Positions 12,394-22,566 of a stretch of 64,000 bases of DNA are shown here, one piece after another (position 1 is the first letter of the stretch; each line of letters opens with the position of its first letter). Below the pieces are notes generated by a model. It did not search any database and had not been told where the DNA came from. It saw only the letters and a list, made by a program, of their open reading frames with translations. This stretch comes from Bartonella vinsonii subsp. berkhoffii ATCC 51672 (GTDB lineage Bacteria > Pseudomonadota > Alphaproteobacteria > Rhizobiales > Rhizobiaceae): the NCBI RefSeq assembly GCF_902825225.1, contig NZ_CADEAK010000004.1, positions 107,604 through 171,603 on the forward strand. Direction: 5' to 3'. Both the position numbers and the translations under genes were made by a program.

Positions 12394-12948
12394 AAACTTT
12401 GAACATCATCTCCTGTTATAGTTTTGTTGGAGATTAGTTTATCTGAGGGATTTTCGGCTGTAAGACTACGTGGGTTTTTCAAAAAAGGATCCCAGTGAAA
12501 TGAGATATCAATCGAAAACAGAAAAAAAAGGAATGCACTATTCCGCCCTGTGAAAAACAAGAAACTTTAAAAACGAGTTCTCTTATATAAGGTACTTTCT
12601 CTTCCACATTTAAACCTGTATCATTGACTATTTAAAATGCAGTGATCAAGAAACAACTCTTTCAGAACTCTAGAAACATAGTAAATGATTATCACTCAAA
12701 AAGCTTTTTATGGTGCGTAAAGTCCCTACATCTTCATTAAATTTGATAGCTAAAGAAACTTTGATCCTTACAAATACTATGCCTCTCTGTCAAACCTGAC
12801 ATATTCCGCAATGGTCATCACAACCCAAATGATCTTTAAAACTTCTTATCACACCTCGATGTACCGAAAAATATTGGATATCCATAAAAGTGATATTTTT
12901 TTATCATCTGCCAAGATATCTGCATTTTTAGGTACTATCCTAAGAATC
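12394..12948. other. Intergenic region, nothing coding seen
   Basis: These 555 bases follow aatA. A weak inverted repeat (ATCTCC/GGAGAT) lies about 15 bases after its stop without a T-tract. A 93-codon plus-strand frame starts at 12811 but overlaps the sRNA terminator on the other strand and has no family resemblance, so I do not call it. Confidence 0.4.
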
Positions 12949-12975
12949 AAAAAAAAGCCGGACAAATCGCCCGGC
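12949..12975 (-). terminator. Intrinsic terminator of the sRNA
   Basis: On the minus strand a GCCGG/CCGGC stem with a 9-base loop is followed by eight consecutive T. It is the best minus-strand terminator between lsrB and aatA. Confidence 0.8.
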
Positions 12976-13078
12976 AAATTTGGAAAATCCCCAGAGATAA
13001 AATCAATCCGAAAGACTTTCATAAGGGAACACTCAAGAAAATGCAATGGGAGGCAACATAATCAAGAGATAATACTCT
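12949..13078 (-). ncRNA. abcR: Probable AbcR-type (alpha-r15) sRNA downstream of lsrB
   Basis: The minus strand carries a strong intrinsic terminator (GCCGG stem 12957-12961 paired with CCGGC 12971-12975, then eight T at 12956-12949). About 75 bases upstream of it is GCCTCCCATTGC (13043-13054), an unpaired anti-Shine-Dalgarno-like motif typical of AbcR sRNAs. In Agrobacterium and Sinorhizobium the AbcR genes lie in the spacer next to the vtlR/lsrB regulator gene, the same neighbourhood as here (lsrB ends at 13161). The 5' end is estimated from a TATAAA near 13085-13090 and may be off by 20-30 bases. An lsrB 3' UTR-derived RNA is the alternative. Confidence 0.55.
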
Positions 13079-13160
13079 ATGTCATTTTATAAGGAAAAAT
13101 ACAATAAAGACTTCAGCGTATCTGCTATGCAATAAACACATAGCTTAAAATGTTACACCA

Positions 13161-14066
13161 TTAAAAAGACCACTGACGCGCTTTTAAAAAAATATAATCT
13201 CGAAAAGCTTTCAACTTAGCCAAATTCTTTAAAGCGTAAGGGTAACAAAAAAAAGTATCAAAGGAAGGAATATCAACTATATCAGGAAAAAGACGTACGA
13301 GTCGCTCATCATTATTCACAATATAATCAGGAAGCACAGCAATACCAAGATCACACATAATCGCATTCTTGATTGAGATAATATTGTTGATTCGTAATAC
13401 TGAAAGACGCAAAGATCCGTCATTTCTACCAGCCTTTTCCAACCAATTTAAACCAGATAAATAAGGTGGAACAGGTTCACCAAACGAAATAATACGATGC
13501 GCATCCAGCTCAGAGAGTGTTTCTGGTTTGCCATAATTCACAATATAATTCTCAGAAGCATAAACATGCATATGAATTGTAAAGAGTTTTCTTTGTATAA
13601 GATCAGGCTGTTGAGGCTGATGTAAACGAACAGCACAGTCTGCGTGACGCATTGTCAAATCAAGTTCCTTATCATCAAACAAGAGTTGAACCTGTATATC
13701 CGGATAAAGCCTAAGAAATTCTGGCATACGCTCCATAAGCCATCCTGCCCCCACTCCAAAGGTCGATGTAACACGTAAACTCCCTGTTGGCTTTTCACAA
13801 CTTTCACTTAATTGCGAACGTGCACTCTCAAGCTTCATCAAAACTTCATGTGTTGTACGATAAAGAATTTCACCCTGCTCAGTTAAGATTAACCCACGAG
13901 CATGCCGCTGAAACAAGGAAACACCAACCTCCTGCTCTAAAGCTGAAACCTGTCGTGAAATCGCTGATTGAGATAAATAAAGCTTTTGGGCTGCATGGGT
14001 AAAAGAACCTGCCTCTGCCACAGCATGAAAGACCCTTAATTTATCCCAATCCAACGGTGATGTCAC
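13161..14066 (-). CDS. lsrB: LysR-family regulator, LsrB/VtlR type
   Basis: This 301-aa regulator has an N-terminal winged helix-turn-helix (residues about 5-64, with TQ-like core AAQKLYLSQSAISRQVSALE) and a C-terminal periplasmic-binding-like effector domain. It lies 18 bases downstream of trxB on the same strand, the arrangement of lsrB in Sinorhizobium and vtlR in Brucella. In those relatives the protein controls envelope and redox genes and, in Brucella and Agrobacterium, AbcR sRNAs. A probable AbcR sRNA lies directly downstream here. The orthology is inferred from position and overall sequence pattern. Confidence 0.8.
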   Translation of the reverse strand: MTSPLDWDKLRVFHAVAEAGSFTHAAQKLYLSQSAISRQVSALEQEVGVSLFQRHARGLILTEQGEILYRTTHEVLMKLESARSQLSESCEKPTGSLRVTSTFGVGAGWLMERMPEFLRLYPDIQVQLLFDDKELDLTMRHADCAVRLHQPQQPDLIQRKLFTIHMHVYASENYIVNYGKPETLSELDAHRIISFGEPVPPYLSGLNWLEKAGRNDGSLRLSVLRINNIISIKNAIMCDLGIAVLPDYIVNNDERLVRLFPDIVDIPSFDTFFCYPYALKNLAKLKAFRDYIFLKARQWSF

Positions 14067-14084
14067 AATTGAATCTCCTATTTT

Positions 14085-15038
14085 CTACGCTTGCAGATCT
14101 AAAAAACGTTCCGCTTCCAAGGCTGCCATACATCCTCTTCCTGCTGCTGTTACAGCTTGACGGAACACCTCATCTGCGACATCCCCTGCAGCAAACACAC
14201 CAGCAATGCTTGTTGCTGTTGAATCTGGTATAGTCCATAAATAGCCCCCTGGCTTTTGTTTCAGTTGTCCTTCAAACAAAGAAACAGCAGGATCATGACC
14301 AATGGCAATGAATATTCCCTCGGCATTCACCTTCATTTCTTGACCAGTCTTAACATTTTTAAGACGTGCACCGGTCACAACAGCTCCCCTTGAATCTTGA
14401 GCTGGCAAACCAACAATTTCTTCTACAACATGATCCCAAAGAACGCGTACATTATCATGAGCAAACAATCTATCTTGCAAAATTTTCTCTGCCCGAAAAT
14501 AATCTCGCCGATGAACCACGCTTACACTTTTTGCCAAATGTGATAAATAAAGCGCTTCTTCAACGGCTGTATTTCCACCTCCCACAACAATAACATCTTT
14601 ATTGCGATAAAAAAATCCATCACACGTAGCGCAAGCAGAAACCCCACCACCCATAAAAGTTTGTTCACTTTCCAAACCAAGCCAACGTGCCTTGGCCCCT
14701 GTTGCAATAATGAGGGCATCGCAACAATATTGCGTTCCTGAATCTCCATATAAGATAAAAGGGTACTTTAATAATTCAGCCTTTGTAATAGTATCATAGA
14801 CAATTTTTGTACCCATATTTTCAGCTTGTTTTGCCATTTGTTCCATCAACCATGGTCCTTGAATTGAATCAGCAAAACCTGGATAATTCTCAACATCAGT
14901 TGTAATCGTCAACTGTCCACCCTGCTGTACGCCAGTAACCAAAACGGGCTTGAGCATTGCTCTCGCTGCATAAATCGCTGCTGTGTAACCAGCTGGACCT
15001 GAGCCAATAATAAGCAGACGAATACGCGACTGTACCAT
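14085..15038 (-). CDS. trxB: Thioredoxin-disulfide reductase
   Basis: TrxB uses NADPH and FAD to reduce thioredoxin. At 317 aa it has the FAD-binding GSGPAGYTAAIYAAR near residue 13, the redox-active pair Cys136 and Cys139 in CATCDGFF, the NADPH-binding GGGNTAVEEALYL, and the C-terminal FAD motif VFAAGDVAD. It is the first gene of a likely two-gene operon with lsrB, linking redox enzyme and redox-responsive regulator. Confidence 0.95.
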   Translation of the reverse strand: MVQSRIRLLIIGSGPAGYTAAIYAARAMLKPVLVTGVQQGGQLTITTDVENYPGFADSIQGPWLMEQMAKQAENMGTKIVYDTITKAELLKYPFILYGDSGTQYCCDALIIATGAKARWLGLESEQTFMGGGVSACATCDGFFYRNKDVIVVGGGNTAVEEALYLSHLAKSVSVVHRRDYFRAEKILQDRLFAHDNVRVLWDHVVEEIVGLPAQDSRGAVVTGARLKNVKTGQEMKVNAEGIFIAIGHDPAVSLFEGQLKQKPGGYLWTIPDSTATSIAGVFAAGDVADEVFRQAVTAAGRGCMAALEAERFLDLQA

Positions 15039-15332
15039 AGAATCCCCTTCATTTTTTCTTACTTAATTATTATAAATATAAAGAAATGGAGCCTTTTAAA
15101 AAAACATTTTTCAACAACTTAAATTATTGTGTATATGTAATCCTTTTTAAATGTAGTGAAAAGATTATCATCAATTCATCAAGGCACGTATAATATAGAA
15201 ATTAATCTTTATCCTATAAAGAAAAAAACGTAAATTCTTATGAGCATAAAATTGTAACAAAAAGTCATACAAAGATAGGTAACGGTCATTTTTCAGTTTA
15301 TTATCAATGTCTGTGCACGCTTTGCATTAATC

Positions 15333-16739
15333 ATGGGAGGAGCAATGCTTCTGCCAATTTTTGTGGATTTGCACGACAACAATCATAATTGGATAATCTT
15401 TCTCTACTCTTGCGCCATAACCACCATGCTAGCAACGCTGATTCTTTTAGCAACGAGTGGTGCAACCTGTCGTTTTTCGGCACGGCTTGGCTTTATGCTC
15501 ACTGTTTGTCTTTGGCTAACAGGAAGTGTTGTGGGTGCCCTTCCTCTTTATCTTTCTCCGCTACCAATTTCGCTAGCAGGAGCAATCTTTGAATCCGTCT
15601 CTGGAATTACAACCACAGGTTCCACAGTACTCACTGATCTTGACAATTTGTCACGAAGTATTTTGTTATGGCGTTCCCTCATATGTTGGATTGGAGGTAT
15701 TGGCTTTATCGGTTTAGCTTTATTGCTTTTGCCTTCACTACGTGTTGGTGGAGTGCGATTATTTCATATGGAATCATCAGATAAATCTGAAAAAATATTA
15801 CCCCGCATCAACCAAATTGCTAACGGAATTATCATAGCTTATGTTGGACTAACATTGGCTTGTATGCTTTCCTATTTTGCTTCAGGCATGAGCTTATTTG
15901 ATGCCATCAACCACGCAATGAGCACAGTAGCAACAGCTGGTTTCTCAACCCATGACGCCTCTTTTGGTTATTTTTCTGATAAACCAGCTATTTTGATTGT
16001 TTCAACAATCTTTATGTTGCTCTCTGCCTTACCCTTTGTGCTTTATGTTAAATTAGTGCTTCCAGGTCACTCCAAACGCTTTATTGATCCACAAGTAATT
16101 GTTTTTCTCAATATTGTTTTCTTCTTTAGCTTTGCCTTAGCAGCATGGTTGCGTCTTCATGATCATCGCACCTTTCACTGGATTTTCCTCGATGTTATTT
16201 TTCACCTTTCATCTATTATAAGCACTACTGGCTATAGCGCAGAAGATTACCAACTTTGGGGACCTTTTGCACTTGGAATTTTTTTCATTATTTCTTTTAC
16301 AGGGGGGTGTGCAGGCTCTACCTCTGGTGGTATGAAAATCAATCGTCTCATTATTCTTTGGCGTATTACACAAACCAATATAGCAAAACTTCTTTCGCCT
16401 AATGTTATTGTAAAAACACACTATGATCACTCAAATATATCCAATGACGTTGCCAAAGCAGTTTTGTTTTTTGTATGTCTTTACATGTTCTGTCTTGTTA
16501 TCGGCACTGCACTTTTGCTCACAACTGGACTTGATTTTACATCTGCATTTACCGGAGTTTTAACCGCCCTTTCAAATATTGGTCCAGGTTTTGGAGATAT
16601 TATCGGTCCTGCTGGTAATTTTTCCACAATTAATGATAACGCACTATGGATTTTGAGTTTCCTCATGCTCGCAGGACGTCTTGAGATTATAACCATATTT
16701 GTCCTTTTTATTCCCGCTTTTTGGCGTGAACAATTTTAA
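15333..16739 (+). CDS. trkH: Potassium uptake protein TrkH; start codon unclear
   Basis: TrkH is the membrane channel subunit of the Trk potassium uptake system. Four P-loop selectivity regions can be seen in order: SGITTTGSTVL, TVATAGFSTHD, IISTTGYSAED and LSNIGPGFGD. The frame continues upstream of ATG 15333 with residues that belong to the first membrane helix (INVCARFALI), but between the upstream TAG at 15276 and 15333 there is no ATG, GTG or TTG. Either translation starts at 15333 or 15345 (a GGGAGGAG motif fits 15345) with a shortened first helix, or at a rare ATT, or the 5' end has been damaged. The rest (468 aa) is intact. Confidence 0.85.
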   Translation: MGGAMLLPIFVDLHDNNHNWIIFLYSCAITTMLATLILLATSGATCRFSARLGFMLTVCLWLTGSVVGALPLYLSPLPISLAGAIFESVSGITTTGSTVLTDLDNLSRSILLWRSLICWIGGIGFIGLALLLLPSLRVGGVRLFHMESSDKSEKILPRINQIANGIIIAYVGLTLACMLSYFASGMSLFDAINHAMSTVATAGFSTHDASFGYFSDKPAILIVSTIFMLLSALPFVLYVKLVLPGHSKRFIDPQVIVFLNIVFFFSFALAAWLRLHDHRTFHWIFLDVIFHLSSIISTTGYSAEDYQLWGPFALGIFFIISFTGGCAGSTSGGMKINRLIILWRITQTNIAKLLSPNVIVKTHYDHSNISNDVAKAVLFFVCLYMFCLVIGTALLLTTGLDFTSAFTGVLTALSNIGPGFGDIIGPAGNFSTINDNALWILSFLMLAGRLEIITIFVLFIPAFWREQF

Positions 16740-17279
16740 TGAATAGCATTTAATTTTGTAATGATAAGAAATTGATACGCTCAATAATGTATGCATAAAA
16801 TTGAACTTTAATTCAATCTATTGAAGAATCTTTAAAAACTTCACGCACTTCAGCTAAGTTATTTTAACAATGGTTTCTCTTTGAGAAAATAATCGATCCT
16901 TTATAAATACTTTTTTCTACTGTGGTGCACCTAATAGAATTTTTATTATTGAAAAATGCACAACCTCTCCTCTCAAGGAGCAATACAAACAGCTTCAAGA
17001 GTTCAGGTCCATAATAAAGAACAGCACTCTCTCTTTAAAAAACATTACAAAAGTAAGAAATAATCACCCTTTTACCTATGATCTCCATCATTCTGAAAAC
17101 ATAAAATTCCAATTCTTTTATGAAAAGCCCTGAGAGTTTGTCGTTACATCACTTCAAAAACATATCTCAATTTTATGACATAATATTTGATTATTGAACT
17201 GTTTCCTTGAAATATTTATTTATGGAAATCTTTAAAGAAGGCCATTCTTTCCACTTCTCAAGAAAATTTTCGGATATAT
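16740..17279. other. Intergenic region, nothing seen
   Basis: The 540 bases between the convergent trkH and lpcC genes are AT-rich. I find no convincing terminator, RNA or coding pattern; a plus-strand frame at 17207 is mostly antisense to lpcC. Confidence 0.4.
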
Positions 17280-18338
17280 TTAAAGTGTTTTCTCCGCAAA
17301 CATTTCCTCGTAAACACTTCCGATTGCTGCCGCCTCCTTTTCCAAAGGGAAATGTGTACGAACATGGGTTAACGCTTTTTGCCCTGCTGCTAAGGTTTTT
17401 TCTAAATCAGCAAAATAAGGTTCAATGGCTTCTGTTAAAGCATCTCCATCTCCTACTTTCACAACCGTTCCTGTCCCCTCTACCACCAATTCTTTAAAAA
17501 TCCCCACATCACTGGTCACGACAGCTGTTTGTGACGCCATTGCCTCCAATGGAGTTAAACCAAAACCCTCCATACGAGAAGGTGCTACATAAAGCGACAA
17601 GCGACGATACCACACCGGTATATTCAGCACTTCACCAAGAAAAATAATACGGTCATCCAAACCGGCTTCAGTAATCTTCTGACGCAATTTTTTTTCAAAA
17701 TGATAATGTTGTTCTGTCGTACGACCAGCAATAAGTGCTGTCCACTCAGGATAGTGTGGTAATAATGTTATCATTGCATCCACAAACAAATCGATGCCCT
17801 TTAAATAACGCACACGGCCAAAACACCCCACCGCGTATTTTCCAGGAAACCCCGACGAAGAAAAACAATCTTCAACAGTTTGCGGTGGAGAAAAACGCCT
17901 AACATCCACCCCATGCATAATAACCTGATGAGGCACCTCTAAGTAAGTCCCCGTGCATGCACTGATAGCAATAACCTTATCCATACGGCGCAACAACCAT
18001 TTGGTAAAAGGCTTATGATGACGTCGAGAAGCTGATGTAAAGATGAGCTTTAGCCTCATCCGCAAAACATCACGTAAAAAGACTCCACAAAGCATTTCAA
18101 TATTGCGTCGTGCATGCCAAATACGAAAAGGCCTTCCCTTCGGACTTTTCCAAAGCCCAAAAAGATCTTTAAAAGTAAGAGCGGGCAAATTCGGCGGTAA
18201 TCCAAAACCAAAAGTGGATATACACACACCTTGCTTGCGCTGTAATGGAATAAGCTGAACAACCGTAGACGTTACGCCCGATAAGCGCTTTTTAAAATGA
18301 GGAGCAATAATCTCAGTTTCTTTTAAAGACACACGCAT
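17280..18338 (-). CDS. lpcC: Group 4 glycosyltransferase, LPS core mannosyltransferase LpcC-like
   Basis: This 352-aa GT-B enzyme probably adds a mannose to the lipopolysaccharide inner core in the cytoplasm. The donor-binding half shows GCFGRVRYLKGIDLF near residue 190, and the E-x7-E motif SRMEGFGLTPLEAMAS near 270, both typical of GT4 retaining transferases. It starts 6 bases after the greA stop, so the two are co-transcribed. The mannosyl specificity is inferred from rhizobial LpcC and Brucella WadC homologues and was not tested by alignment. Confidence 0.75.
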   Translation of the reverse strand: MRVSLKETEIIAPHFKKRLSGVTSTVVQLIPLQRKQGVCISTFGFGLPPNLPALTFKDLFGLWKSPKGRPFRIWHARRNIEMLCGVFLRDVLRMRLKLIFTSASRRHHKPFTKWLLRRMDKVIAISACTGTYLEVPHQVIMHGVDVRRFSPPQTVEDCFSSSGFPGKYAVGCFGRVRYLKGIDLFVDAMITLLPHYPEWTALIAGRTTEQHYHFEKKLRQKITEAGLDDRIIFLGEVLNIPVWYRRLSLYVAPSRMEGFGLTPLEAMASQTAVVTSDVGIFKELVVEGTGTVVKVGDGDALTEAIEPYFADLEKTLAAGQKALTHVRTHFPLEKEAAAIGSVYEEMFAEKTL

Positions 18339-18344
18339 AACAGT

Positions 18345-18818
18345 TTAGATATACTGAACCTCAATAATTTCATAATTATGGGCTCCACCAGGTGCATTCA
18401 CTTCAACCACATCACCTTCTTGCTTCCCAATAAGTGCACGTGCAATAGGTGAGGAAATAGAGATTTTCCCTGTTTTTACGTCAGCTTCTTGATCACCCAC
18501 AATCTGATAAACCTTTTTTTCTTCAGTATCCTCGTCCAAAAGTTTGATAGTGGCACCAAATTTAATTTTGTTACCTGAAAGACGCGAAACATTAATAACT
18601 TCCGCCCGCGCAATATAATCCTCAAGCTCATTGATACGGCCCTCATTATGACTTTGCGCTTCTTTAGCGGCATGATATTCGGCATTTTCTGAAAGATCCC
18701 CATGCGCACGTGCCTCAGAAATTGCTTCAATAATCCGTGGACGTTCCTGTTGTTGACGCCAACGCAACTCTTCTTTAAGACTTTCAAAACCAGCTGTAGT
18801 CATCGGAACTTTTTTCAT
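18345..18818 (-). CDS. greA: Transcription elongation factor GreA
   Basis: GreA enters the RNA polymerase secondary channel and stimulates cleavage of backtracked transcripts. The N-terminal coiled coil has the typical [19 protein letters not shown] pattern with the acidic tip, and the C-terminal FKBP-like half ends in [19 protein letters not shown] use the internal ATG at 18818 (157 aa, MKKVPMTT), which has an AAGGGACGG site before it and matches family length; the frame is open up to 18860. It is the first gene of the greA-lpcC pair. Confidence 0.93.
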   Translation of the reverse strand: MKKVPMTTAGFESLKEELRWRQQQERPRIIEAISEARAHGDLSENAEYHAAKEAQSHNEGRINELEDYIARAEVINVSRLSGNKIKFGATIKLLDEDTEEKKVYQIVGDQEADVKTGKISISSPIARALIGKQEGDVVEVNAPGGAHNYEIIEVQYI

Positions 18819-19142
18819 AATCCGTCCCTTTCTGTTACACGGAAAGCTCAATAAAAACATAAAAAACGGCTTCCAAAATCACTTTTGGAATCCGAAAAAC
18901 ACAATTTATAATTATATAGTACAGCGTCCTTATTTTCCATATAAAAATAAAAAGGAAGACAAAGCACTCACCAAATTTTGTTTAAATAATTCCAATATTG
19001 GTGAGTGAAAATATTCAACTAAACTCTTATAATCAAAAGCTTAAAGAAGAAACAATTGTATTTTTTCTTCTTTATCATAATATAGTGAAGGAGAGCTTAT
19101 AGGAAATGAAGAGAAATCTCTGAAGGGACCCTCTGTGGAAAA

Positions 19143-19598
19143 ATGAAAAATTTAATATTTTTTCTTGTGTTTAACTTTCTCTTTCTAAACACAACGGCAT
19201 CCAGAGCCGCAGAGGCTTTTGTTGTAAGCAATCTTAATTTGAGAGCAGGACCAGGAACACAACATGCGCTTCGTGGACTCATTCCTGCAGGGAAATTGGT
19301 CTTTGTCCAAACCTGTGAAGGAAATTGGTGCCATATCAGATATAACTCTCAAACAGGTTGGGTATCATCTCGTTACCTCGGATTTAAAGAAGGAAATGAT
19401 CTTTATCATACATATGCAACATTTCTAGAAACAAATTGCAATATGCATGACCTTAATATCCGTAATCGGCGTAGTGAACATTTTTATGGTATAAACGAAA
19501 GCAGCTGTTATCACACTAAAAACGTCAAAAAACTCTTCAGAGAACCAATCAAATATCCTATGGAATATTCAATAAGCCGAAATAAAAATGCTAAATAA
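19143..19598 (+). CDS. Exported SH3-domain protein
   Basis: The 151-aa product has a signal peptide (hydrophobic run to about residue 20, cleavage near SRAAEA) followed by one bacterial SH3 domain (residues about 26-80: NLNLRAGPGTQH, GNWCHIRYNSQTGWVSSRYL). Such domains bind cell-wall peptides or envelope partners. The C-terminal 60 residues are polar, hold three Cys and match nothing I recognise. It is a periplasmic protein of unknown role. It stands alone, 80 bases before uvrB. Confidence 0.75.
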   Translation: MKNLIFFLVFNFLFLNTTASRAAEAFVVSNLNLRAGPGTQHALRGLIPAGKLVFVQTCEGNWCHIRYNSQTGWVSSRYLGFKEGNDLYHTYATFLETNCNMHDLNIRNRRSEHFYGINESSCYHTKNVKKLFREPIKYPMEYSISRNKNAK

Positions 19599-19680
19599 CG
19601 CTTTATCGTTCTTTTGCTCAAACTGGTAAATGGAATATTTTCTTAAAAAACACATATATTTCTATATCAAGGAACAATGA

Positions 19681-21849
19681 ATGAAAAATGGTGTTACTGC
19701 AACAGTTGAAGCTCTTTCCGCACTGATTGCCTCGGGGAATCCTCTTTTTAAAAATGGAGTCTTATGGACTCCCCACCGTCCTGTTCGCCCTGAAAAATCT
19801 GAAGGGGGCATTCCATTTCAACTCAACACATCCTTTGAACCAGCAGGGGATCAACCTAAAGCAATCAAAACTTTGGTTGAGGGAATTGAAAAGAATGAAC
19901 GTACGCAAGTGCTTTTGGGCGTTACTGGATCAGGAAAAACTTACACAATGGCCAAAACCATTGAAAAAACGCAGCGTCCAGCTTTGATCTTAGCACCCAA
20001 TAAAACTCTAGCGGCACAACTTTACGGAGAATTTAAAAATTTTTTTCCCCACAATGCCGTAGAATATTTTATTTCCTATTACGACTATTATCAGCCGGAA
20101 GCCTATGTTGCACGCTCTGACACTTATATTGAAAAAGAATCCTCGATTAATGAACAAATCGACCGTATGCGCCATGCTGCAACACGCGCTGTCCTTGAAC
20201 GTGATGATGTCATTATTGTTGCATCTGTATCCTGTATTTACGGGATTGGTTCAGTAGAAACCTATACTGCGATGACTTTCAAAATAGAAAAAGGTGACAA
20301 ACTCAATCAACGAAAATTACTGACTGATTTAGTTGCGCAACATTATCGTCGACAAGATATCAATTTTATTCGCGGTTCCTTTCGTGTCCGTGGAGATACA
20401 ATTGAAATTTTTCCTGCCCACCTTGAAGATCGCGCTTGGCGTATTTCTCTTTTTGGTGATGAAGTAGAAACAATTACTGAATTTGATCCACTCACAGGAC
20501 AAAAAACAGATAACCTTCAATCTATTAAAATTTATGCCAATTCACACTACGTAACACCGCGCCCCACATTAAATCAGGCAATAAAGTCAATCAAAATGGA
20601 ACTTGTTCAACGCCTCGATGAGTTGAATGCAGCAGGACGTCTTTTAGAGGCACAACGTTTAGAACAGCGTACAATTTTTGATTTGGAAATGTTAGAAACA
20701 ACCGGCTCCTGTTCGGGAATTGAAAATTATTCACGCTACTTAACAGGAAGAAAACCCGGTGAACCACCGCCAACCTTGTTTGAATATATTCCAAACAATG
20801 CTCTTGTGTTTATTGATGAAAGCCATGTCACGATACCCCAAATTGGAGGTATGTACCGAGGAGACTTTCGAAGAAAAGCAACCCTAGCAGAATATGGATT
20901 TCGCCTCCCTTCCTGTATGGACAATCGTCCTTTACGTTTTGAAGAATGGGATGCCATGCGCCCACAAACTATTGCTGTCTCCGCAACACCTGGACGCTGG
21001 GAAATAGAACAATCTCGAGGCATTTTTGCTGAACAAATTATTCGTCCAACAGGCCTTATTGATCCCTCAACAGAAGTTCGCCCAGCGCACAATCAGGTTG
21101 ATGATGTTGTGAACGAAATTCGCAAAACGATTCATAAAGGCTACCGTACATTGGTAACTGTCTTGACCAAGCGTATGGCCGAAGATTTGACAGAATATCT
21201 CCACGAACAAGGTATCCGCGTACGCTATATGCATTCTGATATTGATACATTAGAACGCATTGAAATTCTACGTGATCTTCGACTTGGCACCTTTGATGTC
21301 CTTATCGGCATCAACCTGCTTCGAGAAGGCTTAGATATTCCAGAATGTGGTTTTGTCGCCATTCTAGATGCCGATAAAGAGGGTTTTCTGCGCTCTGAAA
21401 CTTCACTCATACAAACAATCGGACGTGCTGCACGTAATGTAGATGGCCGTGTTATCCTCTACGCCGATACAATGACGGGTTCCATAGAACGAGCCTTACG
21501 GGAAACACAAAGACGTCGACAAAAACAAATCGCTTATAATGAAGAACACCATATCAAACCGACCAGTATCAAAAAAAATATCAGCGATATTCTTAATTTA
21601 GTGTGTGAAAATGAGCATACTCCTACAAATATTCCTGATTTCATGATGCAAAACAATAGGACCGGCAACAGTTTAGCACTTCATATTCAATATCTCGAAA
21701 AATCAATGCGTGAAGCAGCCGCCGACCTTAATTTTGAAGAAGCAGCACGCCTTCGTGATGAAATTAAACAACTACAGAAAATTGAATTGGCAATTGCAAA
21801 TGATCCCTTAACACATCATAGCGAACAATCCATCCATGAAACTACATGA
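19681..21849 (+). CDS. uvrB: Excinuclease ABC subunit B
   Basis: UvrB is the damage-verifying helicase-like core of nucleotide excision repair, acting with UvrA and UvrC. At 722 aa it shows Walker A GVTGSGKT near residue 80, the beta-hairpin region [11 protein letters not shown], the DESHV box, the C-terminal helicase half ([22 protein letters not shown]) and a terminal UVR motif ([19 protein letters not shown]). It carries an N-terminal extension of about 45 residues before [11 protein letters not shown], as in other rhizobial UvrB. A GGAACA motif precedes the ATG. Confidence 0.96.
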   Translation: MKNGVTATVEALSALIASGNPLFKNGVLWTPHRPVRPEKSEGGIPFQLNTSFEPAGDQPKAIKTLVEGIEKNERTQVLLGVTGSGKTYTMAKTIEKTQRPALILAPNKTLAAQLYGEFKNFFPHNAVEYFISYYDYYQPEAYVARSDTYIEKESSINEQIDRMRHAATRAVLERDDVIIVASVSCIYGIGSVETYTAMTFKIEKGDKLNQRKLLTDLVAQHYRRQDINFIRGSFRVRGDTIEIFPAHLEDRAWRISLFGDEVETITEFDPLTGQKTDNLQSIKIYANSHYVTPRPTLNQAIKSIKMELVQRLDELNAAGRLLEAQRLEQRTIFDLEMLETTGSCSGIENYSRYLTGRKPGEPPPTLFEYIPNNALVFIDESHVTIPQIGGMYRGDFRRKATLAEYGFRLPSCMDNRPLRFEEWDAMRPQTIAVSATPGRWEIEQSRGIFAEQIIRPTGLIDPSTEVRPAHNQVDDVVNEIRKTIHKGYRTLVTVLTKRMAEDLTEYLHEQGIRVRYMHSDIDTLERIEILRDLRLGTFDVLIGINLLREGLDIPECGFVAILDADKEGFLRSETSLIQTIGRAARNVDGRVILYADTMTGSIERALRETQRRRQKQIAYNEEHHIKPTSIKKNISDILNLVCENEHTPTNIPDFMMQNNRTGNSLALHIQYLEKSMREAAADLNFEEAARLRDEIKQLQKIELAIANDPLTHHSEQSIHETT

Positions 21850-22566
21850 TACAATAAAATCTTTTTGCTCAAAAATATTTTTCTAAGAAAGAGCTTAAGC
21901 AGGTAATTTCAACCAAAAGCTCCATCATTTTGGAGAATCATAAGATAAAAAGAAGATATCAAACTGTCTAAAATAGATCTCAGCTTCTCTAAAACTTGAT
22001 AAAACAAGCAGTAAAAGAACCCTTTCCCATAAAATGCCCCCTTAAGGTCAATGATGTTCCAATTGAGCTAAAAAACAATTGAAAGAGAAGATTTCCGATA
22101 TATAAAAACTTCCTATATAGAGTATCTGCATACAATTGTATCATGATCGCTTATCAGCCCTATAAAGGCAATCAAACAGGGCAGTGCTCTATAAAACAAA
22201 GAGGTAAAATAAGATTTTATGACCATTCTATAAGTCTATGATGACAAAATCGAAACCCTGTGTTCTCACATCTTTTGTTTAGTCTCTATTTATCAAAATG
22301 ATGTAAAGAAAGTATTAGAGAGAGAATTTTTCCCTCAGCAATAAAAAATCAGCTGTTATCCATAAGAGTTTATAACTTAATCTGAGCAGAATATATTTTT
22401 TAAAACAAATTTCTATCACTATAGTATTCTATGATTTTATAAAATATACTAAACTCAATGGATTTTTATTCGTTTTGACATAATAAAGTCTAAAATTGTT
22501 CAGGCTCTATTCAGTTTGAGATGTGTAGGATGTGAAAAAATACGAATTTACATAAGGAGTATCGCT
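21850..22566. other. Intergenic region, nothing coding seen
   Basis: About 700 bases of AT-rich DNA between uvrB and the BA14K-like gene. I find no clear terminator, tRNA or conserved coding pattern. The promoter of the downstream exported protein should lie near the 3' end. Confidence 0.4.

Noticed and set aside
12811..13092. 93-codon plus-strand ORF
   Set aside because: It is antisense to the terminator and body of the predicted sRNA, has no family resemblance and no clear ribosome-binding site.
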